A stretch of 64,000 bases of DNA from CBDDBH01 sp965225625 (GTDB lineage Bacteria; Pseudomonadota; Gammaproteobacteria; JADZEE01), in NCBI GenBank assembly GCA_965225625.1, contig CBDDBH010000024.1, forward strand, positions 62,001 through 126,000, given 5' to 3'. The notes beneath the pieces are model-generated. The model did not search any database. It had not been told where the DNA came from and worked only from the letters and a program-made list of their open reading frames with translations. Shown here in pieces: positions 25,873 to 34,830 of the stretch. The position numbers and the translations under genes were made by a program. Each line of letters starts with the position of its first letter. Position 1 is the first letter of the stretch.

Positions 25873-28413
25873 TTACAGGTTGCCACCGCCGCCGAAGTTG
25901 TAGCGGACGCGGATCCCCCACTCACGTGGGCGACCGTAGGATTCCTCGCTGCAACCGCACAAGGTTGACAGGTCGAAACCGGTCGTCTTGTAGCGGGCGT
26001 CGTTCAGGTTCTTCAAGAACGCCTGCAATTCCCAGGTGCCGTCGCTACTGGACCATGACCCCCGCGCGTTGCCGATAACATATCCATCCATCTTCTGGCT
26101 CTGGAAGTTGCGGATGTTGTGGTAGGCGCTGGACGCATAGTTGGCGTCCATTTGAATCGCAAAAGTGCCGCCAAAGTAGCTTTGCGGGAACTGGTAACGC
26201 GCGAGCCCTGCCAACTGCGCCGTCGGCGTGAAGGCCGGCGTGACATCACGGAATACGCCCGGCGCCACCGCTAGGTTCGTCACTTCAGCGTCCATGAACG
26301 ACATGTTAAAGATGAAATCCAGACCGTCAATCGGGTTCGTTTGAAGGTCGAACTCGATGCCCTTGTATTTCGCGTCGTTGTTGAAGATGGAGCCTGCGGA
26401 GCCCTTGAAAAGAAAGGCCTGATAATCGTTGTAATCGTAAAAATAGAACGAGCCGTTGAAGCGAGTAGAGCCGTCGAACAGCGTCGACTTGAAACCGACC
26501 TCGTAGGCCCACAGAACTTCTTCGTCATAGCCGAAGTCCTCATCCGACAGCCGGGGCGAGCCGTCGTTCAGCGGGGCGTTGAAACTGCCCGCCTTAACAC
26601 CACGACTCAAACTTGCGTAAAGCATCCAGTCGTCGTTGGGCCGATAATCGAATTCCAGCTTGCCGGTCCACAGAGTACTCGAGGTGGAATCGTCGAAATC
26701 CGGGGGGTGACCCGGTGCGATGAATATGTCGGTTTCGACCGTGCGGTCATCGAGGTTCGCGTAAAAATCGTTCTCCGAATGCATGTCCTTATCTTCGATG
26801 ATGGTTCGCAGACCTGCGATGAAGGTCAGCTTGTCGGTCAGGTCGATGTCGAGTTGTCCGAATAACGAATAAGAATTCGTTTTCAGCTGGGCCAAGGTGT
26901 TTGCTTCAAGCGGCGGAAGCCCTGCAGCGCCACCTTGCTGAAACGCTTGCGCCGCGACCGGGTCGAAACCGCCGAAGATCATCGGGAAGAGCGTCGTTGT
27001 AAACGGGCCGCCCGGCGAGTTCGCCAGGCCCTGATTGTAGCCAGCATCGATCCACAGGTAGTAGAAACCGGCCACCCATCGGGCATTGTCCAACTCGCCA
27101 TTTAACCGCAGTTCCTGTGAAAACGTATCTGTATCCTGTTCGCTCATGACGATGAGGCCAGCAATCGGAGACGAATCCACATCCAGCGATGTGCGGTCGC
27201 TGGAATGCATGTAGTTACTGACCGCGGTCAGCAAAAAGTTATCAAACTCCCAGGTGAGTTTACCGGTCGCGCCGGAGGTCTTGAACTGATTGAAGTCTTC
27301 AGTAACGTGATCCGTGGACGTCGTGAAGCCCGCGTCATCGGCGTCAATGTAGCCATACAGATCACCGCCGACTACCGGCCGCACTGCGTCTTCAGGCCCG
27401 AATACAGGGTTGCCAGGACCGAAAAACTCGCCGTCGAGCAACGCTATAGGGACACAGGCGCTGGTTGTCTCGTCAATCGCTTCGCAGCCTCGCGGCTCGT
27501 CCTGCGAGAAGATGGAATTAACGTGGCTCCCGGCCCCATTCAGCACGGCGGTCGTGGCTTCGCCCTGATAAGGACCGGAGCCTAAGGTCTGCGAGGCGCC
27601 AAAGCCGCTGACCCGCAGCTCCGCGTCATCGTTGATCTGCCACAGGAGCTGTCCACGAATCGCCCACTGATCGTCGGTCCACAGGTCTGCCGCCCCCCCC
27701 TCGGGAGACCCGAACCAGGTGGGCCCGCCGAAGGCTTCCGCCGGGTTAATCGCATTGCCTTCGGGGAAAGTGTTCTCGATGATGCTGTCGTGATAGTTGT
27801 AGACGCCAGATACGCGCGCTTGCAGGTTATCGGTGAGCGGACCACTGACGGCACCCTCCACGCGTACCTTGTCATAGCGGCCATACGTCAAATCGGCATA
27901 GGCCTCAAACTCTTCGGTCGGCTTGCGCGTGAGGTAATGCACCAAGCCGCCCGTCGCGTTCCGTCCGAACAACGTCCCTTGGGGGCCTTTCAAGACTTCG
28001 ACGCGCTCCAGATCAAAGCTGGCAAACAACTGTGTCTGCGGTGAAGCCAGGTAACCTTCGTCGATGTAAACCGCGTTCGGGGCCTCGGCGTGACTGGAAA
28101 AGTCGTTCTGCGTGACGCCGCGAATCGTGAACTGTTTTGTCTGACCGGCAGTACTCTGCGAGGTATAGACGCCCGGGGTCATGGCGGCAATCTCAGTACT
28201 CTCGATGACACCCATCTTGTCGAGCTGGTCGCCGGTGAATGCCGTGATGGCGATGCCGACGTCCTGGATGCTCTGTTCACGCTTCTGGGCGGTTACTATG
28301 ACCTCCTCCAGCAGTTGCGCTAAAGCGGGCGTCGCCGCGACCGCAAACAGCGCGAGTCCGATGAATGCCCGATTGATTGAATTTTGTAGTGAAGCGTTTT
28401 TGCGCTTGAACAT
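25873..28413 (-). CDS. TonB-dependent outer membrane receptor
   Basis: An 846-residue receptor with a signal peptide (cleavage near ALAQ), a TonB-box-like EEVIVTAQKREQSIQDV directly after it, and a plug domain with LKGPQGTLFGRNATGGLVHY. A beta-barrel rich in aromatic strands follows. It belongs to the large FecA/iron-complex-type branch that in marine gammaproteobacteria often takes up non-iron organics. GGGGGAT precedes the ATG. It lies downstream of the CoA-ligase operon and beside the flavin oxidase, so it may import the substrate of that pathway (inference). Confidence 0.93.
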   Translation of the reverse strand: MFKRKNASLQNSINRAFIGLALFAVAATPALAQLLEEVIVTAQKREQSIQDVGIAITAFTGDQLDKMGVIESTEIAAMTPGVYTSQSTAGQTKQFTIRGVTQNDFSSHAEAPNAVYIDEGYLASPQTQLFASFDLERVEVLKGPQGTLFGRNATGGLVHYLTRKPTEEFEAYADLTYGRYDKVRVEGAVSGPLTDNLQARVSGVYNYHDSIIENTFPEGNAINPAEAFGGPTWFGSPEGGAADLWTDDQWAIRGQLLWQINDDAELRVSGFGASQTLGSGPYQGEATTAVLNGAGSHVNSIFSQDEPRGCEAIDETTSACVPIALLDGEFFGPGNPVFGPEDAVRPVVGGDLYGYIDADDAGFTTSTDHVTEDFNQFKTSGATGKLTWEFDNFLLTAVSNYMHSSDRTSLDVDSSPIAGLIVMSEQDTDTFSQELRLNGELDNARWVAGFYYLWIDAGYNQGLANSPGGPFTTTLFPMIFGGFDPVAAQAFQQGGAAGLPPLEANTLAQLKTNSYSLFGQLDIDLTDKLTFIAGLRTIIEDKDMHSENDFYANLDDRTVETDIFIAPGHPPDFDDSTSSTLWTGKLEFDYRPNDDWMLYASLSRGVKAGSFNAPLNDGSPRLSDEDFGYDEEVLWAYEVGFKSTLFDGSTRFNGSFYFYDYNDYQAFLFKGSAGSIFNNDAKYKGIEFDLQTNPIDGLDFIFNMSFMDAEVTNLAVAPGVFRDVTPAFTPTAQLAGLARYQFPQSYFGGTFAIQMDANYASSAYHNIRNFQSQKMDGYVIGNARGSWSSSDGTWELQAFLKNLNDARYKTTGFDLSTLCGCSEESYGRPREWGIRVRYNFGGGGNL

Positions 28414-28755
28414 CGAAAAAATCCCCCTTTAAACCATCGACATAATGACTCGATCGAATCTACAACGAGAATCTGCGGTTCGACCGGCAACGGCAGGATT
28501 TTACAGGGAATGTGGGTTCAGGTGCAATAGAACAACAGCGCGTTTTGCAAATGCGAGCCGGCTGGCCTTGGTCAGGTCGCAAAAAGCGCCCGTCAGTGGC
28601 CTGTTTGCAGGTGCAATTGACCTGGACGCCACAGCATCGGGCAGATCTATTTGTGGTGTAGAAACAACTACAGGAACCTCTAGAGCAGCAAGAAGTGACC
28701 TTTCTTGACGTCTAATCAGCCGAGATATCTCAACTGGGCAGGCCAACACATCAGT
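28414..28755. other. 342-nt gap upstream of the TonB receptor gene
   Basis: The receptor's promoter must lie here. I see no convincing gene, repeat or terminator; the short open frames on both strands lack a ribosome site and similarity to any family. Confidence 0.5.
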
Positions 28756-29790
28756 CTAAGAGTCTGCGTCGGCAGCGCGGATTCCCGGCGCGTGGACCCA
28801 ACCCAATTCATCTAAGCGCGCAAGCTGAGCGACAACTTCGGATTCCTGCCTTTCAAGTTTTGCCGCTAACTCGCCAGCAGTACGGCCATTGCTACCGGCA
28901 GCCCCCAACAGTTCAATGAGATCCACGACCCAAAGGTGCTGTTCATCAACGGAGAGGCGCCCCTTAAACCGTTCTTCGACGGTGGCAATCACTTCATAGC
29001 GACCCTGAGCGTCGGCCCCAACCCGCTCATACACCGTGAGGCGCTCACGCAGACGGATCTGGCGGTTGCCGATATCATGGCGACTTACCATCAAATGCAC
29101 CGGTACCGACGGATGCGGCATAGCCACGGTGCGCAAATAGCTCAGGCCGGCGGCCTCGATCATGTCGCAAAAGTCGTCCACCGGCGGCCGTGGACGGATA
29201 TCGAACGGCTCGGGTCCCCACATTGGCAGGTGCGATTGTTCATTGGGCAAAAAACATTTTTCGGCATAGGGATCGACTTCCTCGATCACCAACAGTGCAC
29301 CCGGGTTGAGGAACCCGGATATACCGGCGTAGAACGCGTGATGCAGAACCCAGCCTGGATCATTTGGTCGAATATCACCGCTGAGCTCCGCGTACCAGGG
29401 GTGTTGAGGATTCAGGCAGTAGTAATTCGGTGGATTGGAAACCACCAGATCAAAACGCTCCTCCTCGGGTATCTGCCTGAGGTTATCACTGGCATAGACT
29501 CGCACTCGGTCCTGCAAGCCGTTGGCGACCACGGTGGCGCGCGCGGCGTCAACTGCCACGGGGTTGATATCGGCCAACACGAGTTGCTGACACAAGCCCT
29601 CGGCTAAAAGCGCGAAGCCAATAAATCCCGGTCCGGCGCACCATTCGAAGGCGCAATCGAACGGTATTTCATCCGCGTGAGACTCGCGCAGGTAGTCTAC
29701 GAATCGGGAGGCCAGCGAGGTGCCATCACCGTCCAGTTCCGAACTGTAGGAGACGTCTATGTCCTTGTAACGCCAGCTAAGCGTGGTCAT
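28756..29790 (-). CDS. class I methyltransferase (PrmC-like NPP motif) with a C-terminal winged-helix-like part
   Basis: A 344-residue protein. A Rossmann methyltransferase core covers residues ~40-220, with the SAM region FEWCAGPGFIGFALLAEG, acidic LADINP, and the catalytic-type motif VVSNPPNYY. NPPY/F motifs are used to methylate amide or amine nitrogens (glutamine in PrmC, adenine in DNA methylases). The C-terminal ~70 residues (LIELLGAAGSNGRTAGELAA...VAQLARLDELGWVHAPG) look like a winged helix. It sits at the 3' end of the CoA-ligase operon, 46 nt after the ligase gene. Substrate unknown; an N-methyltransferase on a small molecule or protein are both possible. Confidence 0.7.
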   Translation of the reverse strand: MTTLSWRYKDIDVSYSSELDGDGTSLASRFVDYLRESHADEIPFDCAFEWCAGPGFIGFALLAEGLCQQLVLADINPVAVDAARATVVANGLQDRVRVYASDNLRQIPEEERFDLVVSNPPNYYCLNPQHPWYAELSGDIRPNDPGWVLHHAFYAGISGFLNPGALLVIEEVDPYAEKCFLPNEQSHLPMWGPEPFDIRPRPPVDDFCDMIEAAGLSYLRTVAMPHPSVPVHLMVSRHDIGNRQIRLRERLTVYERVGADAQGRYEVIATVEERFKGRLSVDEQHLWVVDLIELLGAAGSNGRTAGELAAKLERQESEVVAQLARLDELGWVHAPGIRAADADS

Positions 29791-29835
29791 GGCTCAGTCT
29801 CTACCGGGGATCGCACATTATTATCGCGAACCCAA

Positions 29836-31464
29836 TTACTGGCTGGCGCTCGCCTTCTCCAACTCCTGCTGTCGCAGCACGTAACGTTGCACTTTACCCG
29901 TATGCGTTTTCGGCAGCCCGTCGACAAATGCGATTGCCCGGGGGTATTTATAAGGTGCAACGCTGTCCTTAACAAAATCCTGGAGTTCTTTTATAAGCGT
30001 ATCTGAGCCTTGCTGATCGGCTGCGAGCACGATGAATGCTTTGACGATGTTGGTGCGCTCGGGATCAGGCGATGCGACGACTGCGCATTCAACAACGGCC
30101 GGGTGGGCGAGTAGCGCTGCTTCGACTTCCGGGCCGGCGATGTTGTAGCCGGCGGAGATAATCATGTCGTCGGCACGCGCTTGAAACCAATAAAATCCAT
30201 CCTCGTCGATACGATAGCGATCACCGGTTACGTTCCAGCCATCGATGACGTATTGCTGCTGCCGATCGTCGGCAAGATAGCGGCAACCTGTCGGCCCTTT
30301 CACGGCCAGGCGACCTTCACCGATATGGATCGGTTTATCCTGCTCGTCCAGTACGCAAGCTTGAAACCCTGGCAACGGTTTGCCGGTGGCGCCAGGGCGT
30401 ATCGCATCGCCATATGAACCGATAAAACCATGCAACATTTCCGTGGCGCCTAGGCAATCAGTGATGCGGATACCCGTGGCATCGTACCAGGCGTCAGATA
30501 CGGTCTTGGGTAGCGGTTCACCGGCCGAAACACAGCAACGCAGCGACGAGATATCGTATTTGTCGATGTGGGTAAGCATGATTTTATAGCCGGTCGGCGC
30601 CGTGAACACACAGGTCAGCTTATGCGCCTGGATGTGCGCGAGTAACGCCTCGGGCGTCGGCGCTTCAAGCGGCGCACTCGCCGCGCGGAAACGGTAGGGA
30701 AACACCAACAAGCCACCCAGACCGAAGGTAAACCCCAACGGTGGACTGCCGGTAAAGATATCGCTGGACTGGGTTTCGATGAGATGCAGAGCGCTGGTAT
30801 CGGCGATGGCCAGTACATCGCGATGGAAGTGCATTGTGCCTTTTGGAACACCGGTAGTGCCGGAGGTAAACCCGATGAGCACAACATCATCGACGGCCGT
30901 ATCAACATTCGTAAAGGTCGTGGCCTTCGTGGCCATGCGGGCTTCCAGCCCACCACCTTCACCCCAGCTTTCGAGATGGTTAATCGTTGTGCTTTGCTGC
31001 AACGGGTGCAACGCTTCAACCAACCGATGATCACACAACGCATGGCTGACCTGTGCTTTGTCGATGATAACGCTGAGTTCCTTTTCGCGTAGTAGCGGCA
31101 TGGTTGCAACAACGACGCCGCCGGCTTTGACAACGGCGAGCCACGCCATCATCAACATGGCGTTATTCGGCGAGCGCAACAACACCCGGTTGCCCGGTAT
31201 CAGTGCGAGATCTTCGACGAGTACATTGGCAAGCTGATTGGTTTCTGCCAATAGCTCGCTGAACGTCCAGGTGCGATCATTGAATATCAATGCCGGATTT
31301 TCGCCGGCACCTTCATCCACCGCCTTGTCCAACAACTCAACCGCGCTGTTGACGCGTGCGGGATATTGCAATTCCGGCCGATCGAAACGGAACTCCGGCC
31401 AAAACTCTGCCGCTGGCAGGTTATCGTAGGAAAAGGTATCAACGTGTCCTGTGTGACGAACCAT
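29836..31464 (-). CDS. acyl-CoA synthetase, benzoate/2-aminobenzoate-CoA ligase-like
   Basis: A 542-residue AMP-forming ligase of the ANL superfamily. The P-loop FTSGTTGVPKGT is at residues 199-210. Also visible are the GATEM adenine motif, the hinge-proximal GWNVTGDRYRIDEDG, and the C-terminal catalytic Lys (about residue 524) in KTHTGKVQR. The overall pattern (NLPAAEFWPEF, YPARVNSAVELLDKAVD, SPPLGFTFGLGGLLVFPYRF) resembles 2-aminobenzoate-CoA and benzoate-CoA ligases. It activates an aromatic or branched acid as its CoA thioester. It follows the CitE-like gene by 5 nt. Confidence 0.85.
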   Translation of the reverse strand: MVRHTGHVDTFSYDNLPAAEFWPEFRFDRPELQYPARVNSAVELLDKAVDEGAGENPALIFNDRTWTFSELLAETNQLANVLVEDLALIPGNRVLLRSPNNAMLMMAWLAVVKAGGVVVATMPLLREKELSVIIDKAQVSHALCDHRLVEALHPLQQSTTINHLESWGEGGGLEARMATKATTFTNVDTAVDDVVLIGFTSGTTGVPKGTMHFHRDVLAIADTSALHLIETQSSDIFTGSPPLGFTFGLGGLLVFPYRFRAASAPLEAPTPEALLAHIQAHKLTCVFTAPTGYKIMLTHIDKYDISSLRCCVSAGEPLPKTVSDAWYDATGIRITDCLGATEMLHGFIGSYGDAIRPGATGKPLPGFQACVLDEQDKPIHIGEGRLAVKGPTGCRYLADDRQQQYVIDGWNVTGDRYRIDEDGFYWFQARADDMIISAGYNIAGPEVEAALLAHPAVVECAVVASPDPERTNIVKAFIVLAADQQGSDTLIKELQDFVKDSVAPYKYPRAIAFVDGLPKTHTGKVQRYVLRQQELEKASASQ

Positions 31465-31469
31465 GAGCC

Positions 31470-32343
31470 TTAGTTCTCCCGTTCGACCAGAGCCAAAATT
31501 CTTTGTGCCTGTTTAAGATGCGGCATATCGAGCATTTTACCATCGACGCTAAGGGTGCCCGCGTCCGGCGCCGCGGCAAAGGCCGCGACTACCCGCTCAG
31601 CCTGCGCAAGCTCCTCGGGGCTGGGCATAAATGCTGCGTTGATAACCGCAACCTGATCTGGATGGATGGCGAGCTTGCCGGTAAATCCATCGCGGCGCGC
31701 GGTGTGACAGGATTCCGCCAGACCCGCTTGATCCCGAAAGTCGGTGTAAACCGTGTCCAGCGGTTCCACACCGGCAGCCCGGGCCGCAAGCAAACACAAC
31801 GAGCGCGCTAGTTGATACACCGGCGTCCAATTGCCTTGTTCATCTTTGTTAGTACTGGCGCCAAGTTCGGCACTCAAGTCTTCAGCGCCCCAGGTCAACG
31901 CGCGCAAGCGTGGGCTGGCGCCTTGATAGTCCGCCAGGTCGAAAAGTGCTTCCGGCGTTTCCGTGCAAACGGTCAATATTGCGACGGCACCAGCTTCGAT
32001 GCCGTGCTCGGCTTCGAGCACAGTGAGGTAATCGTCCAGTGTTACGACGTCGACCGGCGAGCGGGTTTTGGGTAAGACGATCCCATCCGGACGTGCCGGG
32101 ACGACGGCGACCAAATCGGCCAATGCGTCGTCACACTCAAGCGCGTTGATGCGAACCCATAGCTCGCAGTTACGCGATGAAGCTGACTGCAGATAGTCAC
32201 GCACCAAAGCGCGCGCAGCGTCGCGATTTGCCGGCGTCACCGAATCCTCGAGATCCAGAATAACGGCGTCCGCCGCACAGCGCTCGATTTTGCCGAGTTT
32301 TTTTTTCACTGTCGCCCGGCACGAACAGTAGTGAGCGCAACAT
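31470..32343 (-). pseudogene. CitE/HpcH-family CoA-ester lyase with a 1-nt frameshift after codon 15
   Basis: Most of the protein is in one frame: DAVILDLEDSV (acidic metal site), VLPKT, WGAEDLSAELG, and KLAIHPDQV typical of citramalyl/malyl-CoA lyases such as CLYBL, Ccl and Mcl. The family N terminus LRSLLFVPGDSEKK is present, but in another frame, starting at an ATG at 32343 that overlaps the MaoC stop as TGATG. The two join if the run of nine A (T at 32298-32306 on the plus strand) is one base too long. Either an error or slippage, or the protein starts later without its first beta strand. It would cleave a 3-hydroxy-acyl-CoA to acetyl- or pyruvate-type products. Confidence 0.75.
32298..32306 (-). 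other. 9-nt homopolymer at the CitE-like frameshift
   Basis: Nine T on the plus strand. Eight would restore a continuous CitE frame from the translationally coupled ATG at 32343. Runs of nine A are also known slippage sites for RNA polymerase. Confidence 0.75.
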
Positions 32344-32801
32344 CAGCTTGCCGGTTTCCTGAGCATCAGCGCGGAGCGCTTACAACTCGCGACAAGTTCA
32401 TCGCGCTGATTAAAGGCCCTATGGATAAAAATCACGATGCCGTTTTCGGGTCGCGACTTACTCTCACGCAATTCGTGCACCTCGCTTTCGATGTGCAGTG
32501 TGTCGCCATGGAACAGTGGCTGCGGAAAACGCACTTCGTCCCAGCCAAGATTTGCAACGGTGGTTCCAAGCGTAGTTTCGTTCACGGATATACCGACCAT
32601 CATCGACAGCGTCAGACAACTGTTAACGACCCGCTGGCCAAACTCGGTGTGCTCTCGGCAATATTCTTCATCCAGATGCAACGCCGACGGGTTATGCGTC
32701 AAGGCGCTAAAGAATGTGTTGTCCGCCTCGGTAATGGTGCGGCGGATGGCATGGGTGAAGATTTGCCCGACGGAGAATTCTTCGAAATATAGGCCACCCA
32801 T
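32343..32801 (-). CDS. MaoC-family hydratase (mesaconyl/itaconyl-CoA hydratase-like)
   Basis: A 152-residue hotdog protein starting MGGLYFEEFSVGQIFTH, with the hydratase block TITEADNTFFSALTHNPSAL and GQRVVNSCLTLSMMVG. This N-terminal form is shared by hydratases that work with CitE-like lyases: mesaconyl-CoA hydratase with beta-methylmalyl-CoA lyase, and itaconyl-CoA hydratase with citramalyl-CoA lyase. The stop overlaps the start of the CitE-like gene by one base (TGATG). The ATG at 32801 has GGAG 10 nt upstream and is preferred to a TTG five codons earlier. Confidence 0.85.
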   Translation of the reverse strand: MGGLYFEEFSVGQIFTHAIRRTITEADNTFFSALTHNPSALHLDEEYCREHTEFGQRVVNSCLTLSMMVGISVNETTLGTTVANLGWDEVRFPQPLFHGDTLHIESEVHELRESKSRPENGIVIFIHRAFNQRDELVASCKRSALMLRKPAS

Positions 32802-32866
32802 AAGCTTAGTCTCCAACGGATCCTTTCCTCAATACCCCGTCCCGGAGCCCGAGGCAGACGCCCGAA

Positions 32867-34153
32867 TTACCCTTGTGATTTCGTAAGAGCCTGATCGATA
32901 TCCCAGAGGATATCGTCCAGCGTTTCGAGCCCCACCGAGATCCGGACCATTTCCGGTCCGATACCTGCCGCAAGCTGCTCTTCCTCGCTCATCTGCCGAT
33001 GGGTCGTTGACGCCGGATGCACGACCAGAGTTTTGGCATCGCCCACGTTGGCAAGGTGACTTAAAAACTGAACACCTTCAATAAAGCGCGCGCCGGCCGG
33101 TTGCCCACCTTTTATACCGAAACTGAGTATCGAGCCAGCACCCTTGGGCAAATATTTCTTCGCCAGCTCGTGGTATTTGTTGCCCGCCAGGCCGGCGAAG
33201 TTTACCCACTCCACCAGCGGGTGCTCACACAGAAACTCGGCAACGCCCATGGCGTTGGCGCAGTGCCGATCCATGCGCACCGGCAATGTTTCAAGACCTT
33301 GCAGAAACAGAAACGCGTTAAATGGACTGAGCGCCGGACCCATGGTGCGCAGGATCTCGCAGCGCGCGCGCATGGTAAACCCGAAATTGCCGAAGGTTTC
33401 GTAAAACCGGACACCGTGATAACCCTTGGACGGTTCCGTCATGCCGGGAAAATTACCGTTGTCCCAAGGAAAGCTGCCGGACTCAATCACCACTCCGCCG
33501 ATTGAAGTACCGTGACCGCAAATAAATTTAGTGGCCGAATGCACGATGAGATCCGCGCCGTGTTCGAACGGACGACACAGATACGGTGTCGCAAATGTAT
33601 TGTCGACGATAAGCGGAATTCCGGCGTCCTTGGCAATCGCACCCACGGCCTCAACGTCGAGTACATTGTTCAAGGGATTGCCGATTATCTCGGCGTAGAG
33701 TGCTTTTGTGCGTGGCGTAATCGCGCGACGGAAGTTCGCGGGGTCGTCCGAATCAACGAAGGTAGTGTCGATACCCAGCTTACGGAAGTTCACGTCGAAT
33801 TGCGTATGGGTACCGCCATACAAAGTGCGTGCGGAAACAATCTCATCGCCCGCTTCAAGAATAGTGAGTATGGCAACCATCTGCGCCGCCATGCCTGAGC
33901 CCACCGCAACCGCGGCCCGTCCGTTTTCGATGGCCGCCATTCGTTCTTCGAAAACCGAATTCGTGGGATTGGTCAGGCGCGAATAAATGTTTCCAAAAGT
34001 CTGCAAATTGAACAGACTGGCCGCATGCTCAGTGTCGTCGAAAACGTAGGCTGAAGTCTGGTAAATCGGTGTCGCGCGGGCACCGGTTGCAGGATCCGGT
34101 AGCTGCCCGGCGTGCATACACAGGGTCTCGAAACCAAATTCCCGATCGGCCAT
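32867..34153 (-). CDS. metY: O-acetylhomoserine sulfhydrylase (MetY-type Cys/Met metabolism PLP enzyme)
   Basis: A 428-residue PLP enzyme of the gamma-family: FGFETLCMHAGQ at the start, NIYSRLTNPTNSVFEERMAA, AVGSGMAAQ, VDNTFATPYLCRP, and the Schiff-base Lys in VHSATKFICGHGTS. The length and the insertion GSFPWDNGNFP mark O-acetylhomoserine (thiol)-lyases rather than the shorter MetB/MetC. It makes homocysteine from O-acetylhomoserine and sulfide. The ATG at 34153 follows GGGTGGG; two extra residues from a TTG are unlikely. It lies 17 nt after the CoA-binding-protein gene, probably in one transcript. Confidence 0.92.
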   Translation of the reverse strand: MADREFGFETLCMHAGQLPDPATGARATPIYQTSAYVFDDTEHAASLFNLQTFGNIYSRLTNPTNSVFEERMAAIENGRAAVAVGSGMAAQMVAILTILEAGDEIVSARTLYGGTHTQFDVNFRKLGIDTTFVDSDDPANFRRAITPRTKALYAEIIGNPLNNVLDVEAVGAIAKDAGIPLIVDNTFATPYLCRPFEHGADLIVHSATKFICGHGTSIGGVVIESGSFPWDNGNFPGMTEPSKGYHGVRFYETFGNFGFTMRARCEILRTMGPALSPFNAFLFLQGLETLPVRMDRHCANAMGVAEFLCEHPLVEWVNFAGLAGNKYHELAKKYLPKGAGSILSFGIKGGQPAGARFIEGVQFLSHLANVGDAKTLVVHPASTTHRQMSEEEQLAAGIGPEMVRISVGLETLDDILWDIDQALTKSQG

Positions 34154-34169
34154 CGTCAACCCACCCCCA

Positions 34170-34640
34170 TCATCGCGTTACCCATAAGGGCCGCTTCGAT
34201 GAAATCACACCGGTGTTCACTCCGCAGAAGTTTAGCCCGCCGAACAGGCGTGCGTATTCGATTTTAATGCAACGGTCCATCACTACTTCCAACCCAGCCG
34301 CGCGGGCTTTGGCCGCGGCTTCCTCGTGTTCGATGCCGAGTTGCATCCACACAACCTTGGCTCCGATCGCGATGGCCTGGTCGACAATTTCAGGCACACG
34401 CTCGCGCTGTTGAAAGATATCAACGACATCTACAGGCTGCGGTATGGAGGCGAGATCGGGGTAACAGCGCCGTTCGAGTACCTGCTCATAGTTAGGATTG
34501 ACCGGCGTGACTTCATAACCGTGGTCGAGCAGATATTTCGCCGCAAAGTAGCTCGGGCGATACCAGTTCGCCGACAGCCCGACGACGGCGACGTGATTAT
34601 TCTCCTTGAGGATACGGCGTAATGTTTGGATGTCGGGCAT
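34170..34640 (-). CDS. CoA-binding (YccU-type Rossmann) protein
   Basis: A 156-residue protein with a single CoA_binding_2 domain: VAVVGLSANWYRPSYFAAKY, GYEVTPVNPNYEQVLERRCY, VDVVDIFQQRERVPEIVDQA, and VVWMQLGIEHEEAA. Proteins of this family bind CoA or a nucleotide, and no reaction is proven. It is often next to methionine-synthesis genes such as metY. The start is taken at the ATG at 34640 (MPDIQTL); a GTG at 34652 is possible, and no clear ribosome site decides. Confidence 0.85.
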   Translation of the reverse strand: MPDIQTLRRILKENNHVAVVGLSANWYRPSYFAAKYLLDHGYEVTPVNPNYEQVLERRCYPDLASIPQPVDVVDIFQQRERVPEIVDQAIAIGAKVVWMQLGIEHEEAAAKARAAGLEVVMDRCIKIEYARLFGGLNFCGVNTGVISSKRPLWVTR

Positions 34641-34830
34641 AGTGATGTGCACTGGTGATTGAGCGGGCGATGCTACACGTATCCACGCCGCAAAAAAACG
34701 GCTCGGCCTTTGTGCACGGGCTGCCCAGTGAATGGAGGCTCTTTGGTTTAGCTCGCGGCAGACCGAGAGATATACTGTTCAGGTCTGTCAAGACACCCGC
34801 CCGCACAACAACTAGTCAGAGGACATCACG

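Noticed and set aside
28445..28749. Short open frames on both strands upstream of the TonB receptor gene
   Set aside because: No ribosome site and no recognisable motif; they are shadows of each other.
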